A DNA stretch of 24,993 nt, from contig CAAFLY010000282.1 in NCBI GenBank assembly GCA_900763885.1, forward strand, positions 1-24,993, read 5' to 3'. Every line of letters begins with the position of its first letter. Position 1 is the first letter of the stretch. Under the pieces are notes generated by a model that was given only the letters and a program-made list of their open reading frames with translations, was not told the origin of the DNA and did not search any database. This stretch comes from Clostridia bacterium. GTDB lineage: Bacteria > Bacillota > Clostridia > Oscillospirales > CAG-272. The position numbers and the translations under genes are program-made. Below, piece by piece: positions 23,474 to 24,993 of the stretch.

Positions 23474-23502
23474 AGTATACCAAATTCCCGCGAAAATTGC
23501 AA
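23474..23502 (-). promoter_or_regulatory. Promoter of the AraC-family gene
   Basis: On the minus strand TTGCAA (23497-23502), 17 bases, TATACT (23474-23479), preceded by TGG, 40 bases before the start codon. Confidence 0.85.
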
Positions 23503-23663
23503 GAGCGGTCGTTGGATTGCTTTGCTCCATTTTTCCGGATGGTACGCTGAAAAGGCCGGATTTACGAAGCTACGACGCGAAAGCCGTCCGAAAGCAGCGT
23601 CTCCATAGGGAGACAATACGCAGACGGGGGACCCGAAAGCTCCGCGCGGCGGTCACGGGAAGC

Positions 23664-23724
23664 ATATCAAAATTTCCGATATGGTTCTCCGTGCGGCAAA
23701 AAGGGAAATCGGAATTTTTGACAT
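23664..23724. repeat. Inverted repeat between the AraC and Gfo/Idh genes
   Basis: Two 17-base arms, 23664-23680 and 23708-23724, are reverse complements at 15 of 17 positions (ATATCAAAATTTCCGAT on the left). They are separated by 27 bases. The site lies between the two divergent promoters and could be a regulator-binding site, a hairpin or a small mobile-element remnant. The rest of 23503-23813 shows no gene. Confidence 0.6.
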
Positions 23725-23813
23725 ATCGGGCGGAATTCGCGGCGGGTGGGGCGCCATAGCGGGAGGACTTTGTGAGAAAGACGGCAAAAGGAGAGAAAAA
23801 ATTACGAATACCG

Positions 23814-23842
23814 TTGCTTTTTCGATGGGATTATGCTACAAT
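23814..23842 (+). promoter_or_regulatory. Promoter of the Gfo/Idh/MocA gene
   Basis: TTGCTT (23814-23819), 17 bases, TACAAT (23837-23842) with TG one base upstream. A GATCGG/CCGATC hairpin (23853-23883) lies in the short leader. Confidence 0.75.
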
Positions 23843-23908
23843 ATGTATAAGCGATCGGCACGCGGCAGAAGCCGTAACCGATCCACAAAACATTCCCATG
23901 GAGGATAT

Positions 23909-24993
23909 ATGGAACAGGTACGTTTTGGCGTGGTCGGACTCGGCAATATGGGTTCGTCGCACGTGACCAATCTATTTGGCGGCAAGGTACCGGGAGCGGT
24001 TTTGACGGCGGTCTGCGACATCAAGCCGGCGCGACTGGACTGGGCAAGGACCGTCTGCGGAGACGCGGTGGCGTATTACACCGACTACAAGGAGATGCTC
24101 GCGTCCGGCAATATCGACGCGGTCATGATCGCGACGCCGCACTACTGGCACCCCATCATCGGCATGGACGCCTTTGACGCGGGCATCCACGTGCTGAGCG
24201 AGAAGCCGATCGGCGTATACACGAAGAAGGTCTACGAATTCATGGACAAGGCGGAAAAGAGCGGTCTTGCGTTCGGGATCATGTACAATCAGAGAACGGA
24301 CAAGTTCTATCAGAAGATGCGCGAGATGGTACAGGGCGGCGAGCTGGGCGAGTTGAAGCGCTGCATCTGGATCATCACGAACTGGTACCGCACGCAGGCC
24401 TACTACAACAGCGGCGGATGGCGTGCGACATGGGCCGGCGAAGGCGGCGGTGTGCTCTTAAACCAGTGCCCGCACAATCTGGACCTGTGGCAGTGGATCT
24501 TCGGTATGCCGCAGCGGATCTTCGCAAACTGCGCGATCGGCAAGTACCACGACATCGAGGTCGAGGACGACGTGACGGCTATGGCGGAGTACGCAAACGG
24601 CGCGACGGGTGTGTTCATCACGACGACGGGCGAATACCCGGGCACGAACCGTCTGGAGGTCACCGGCTCCAAGGGCAAGCTCGTCTACGAGGACGGTCAT
24701 CTCCTGTACACGAAGCTCGCCGAGGACGAACGCGTGGTCACCGAGACCAGTCAGAAGGGCTTTGATTCCATCCCGTGCGAAACGGTCGAGCTGCAGGTCG
24801 AGGGACACGGCGAACAGCATGTCGGCATCCTCAAAAACTTCACGAACCACCTCCTCTTCGGCGAACCGCTTCTGGCTCCCGGCATGGAAGGCGTGAACGG
24901 ACTCTCCATCTCCAACGCGATGATGCTCTCCTCCTGGAAAAACAAGTGGGTCGAGGTCAAGGACGACGTGACGGCTATGGCGGAGTACGCAAA
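23909..24993 (+). CDS. Gfo/Idh/MocA-family oxidoreductase (3' end missing)
   Basis: NAD(P)-dependent sugar or inositol-type dehydrogenase; 361 codons are present and no stop is reached before the window ends. The Rossmann motif GVVGLGNMGSSH starts at residue 6, EKPIGVY is the signature EKP, and GGGVLLNQCPHNLDLWQW holds the catalytic-region His. The family oxidises cyclitols, sugars or their derivatives; substrate unknown. GGAGG lies five bases before the ATG. Normal family members end shortly after a SNAMMLSSW-type segment, which is present here at about residue 332, so nearly the whole protein is in view. The last 34 bases duplicate an internal part of the same gene exactly and may be an assembly artefact. 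Confidence 0.9.
   Translation, partial: MEQVRFGVVGLGNMGSSHVTNLFGGKVPGAVLTAVCDIKPARLDWARTVCGDAVAYYTDYKEMLASGNIDAVMIATPHYWHPIIGMDAFDAGIHVLSEKPIGVYTKKVYEFMDKAEKSGLAFGIMYNQRTDKFYQKMREMVQGGELGELKRCIWIITNWYRTQAYYNSGGWRATWAGEGGGVLLNQCPHNLDLWQWIFGMPQRIFANCAIGKYHDIEVEDDVTAMAEYANGATGVFITTTGEYPGTNRLEVTGSKGKLVYEDGHLLYTKLAEDERVVTETSQKGFDSIPCETVELQVEGHGEQHVGILKNFTNHLLFGEPLLAPGMEGVNGLSISNAMMLSSWKNKWVEVKDDVTAMAEYA
24960..24993 (+). repeat. Terminal 34-base duplicate of an internal gene segment
   Basis: The last 34 bases of the window are identical to 24564-24597 (beginning AGGACGACGTGACGG and ending GAGTACGCAAA). They would add the residues DDVTAMAEYA a second time to the C-terminus of the oxidoreductase, where family members have a different ending. 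An exact repeat at the very end of a fragment suggests an assembly-graph break. Confidence 0.75.

Overview
The window is 25 kb of GC-rich bacterial DNA, probably from an uncultured gut-type member of the Clostridia. The evidence for this is a fused IspH-ribosomal protein S1 gene, an ECF-type ThiT under a TPP riboswitch, strong AGGAGG ribosome binding sites, sigma-A promoters with 17-base spacers, and many lipoproteins with Firmicutes-type lipoboxes. I cannot place it at genus level. The fragment appears to break at repeats on both ends, as a metagenomic contig often does.

Layout. Positions 39-6907 (minus strand) form a housekeeping run read from right to left: a MurR/RpiR-family regulator, a HI0933-type flavoprotein, cytidylate kinase, PlsC-like acyltransferase, the IspH-S1 fusion and a glycerophosphodiesterase-like lipoprotein. 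RNase P RNA (7066-7430) is divergent from this run. Positions 7480-9372 form an accessory, lower-GC transcription unit. One strong promoter is followed by a 235-base module, a secreted Cys/His-rich protein, a second almost identical copy of the module, and a second secreted Cys-rich protein. Tandem paralogous lipoproteins follow (9388-10734). Positions 10852-14309 (plus strand) hold tadA, a HAD phosphatase, a UPF0340 protein, a CzrA-like ArsR regulator and an arylamine N-acetyltransferase. Next come thiT with its riboswitch (minus), a large cytoplasmic glycoside hydrolase-like protein (plus), and a CarD-family protein (plus).

From 19021 to 20250 lies a GMP synthase gene that encodes only the ATP-pyrophosphatase half. 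Its 3' end is followed by three copies of a roughly 100-base unit that carries the last codons of guaA and forms hairpins with compensatory changes. The right end (20682-24993) looks like a sugar-utilisation region: an orphan lipoprotein solute-binding protein, an AraC regulator and a truncated Gfo/Idh/MocA oxidoreductase.

The most unusual part is 7612-9372. Two small exported proteins share a Cys-rich motif, and each is preceded by the same module (232 of 235 bases identical). The module is far better conserved than the proteins it precedes. It could be a structured leader RNA, a recombination module that shuffles secreted cassettes, or a recently duplicated mobile repeat. The guaA 3' repeats are a second candidate for something undescribed.
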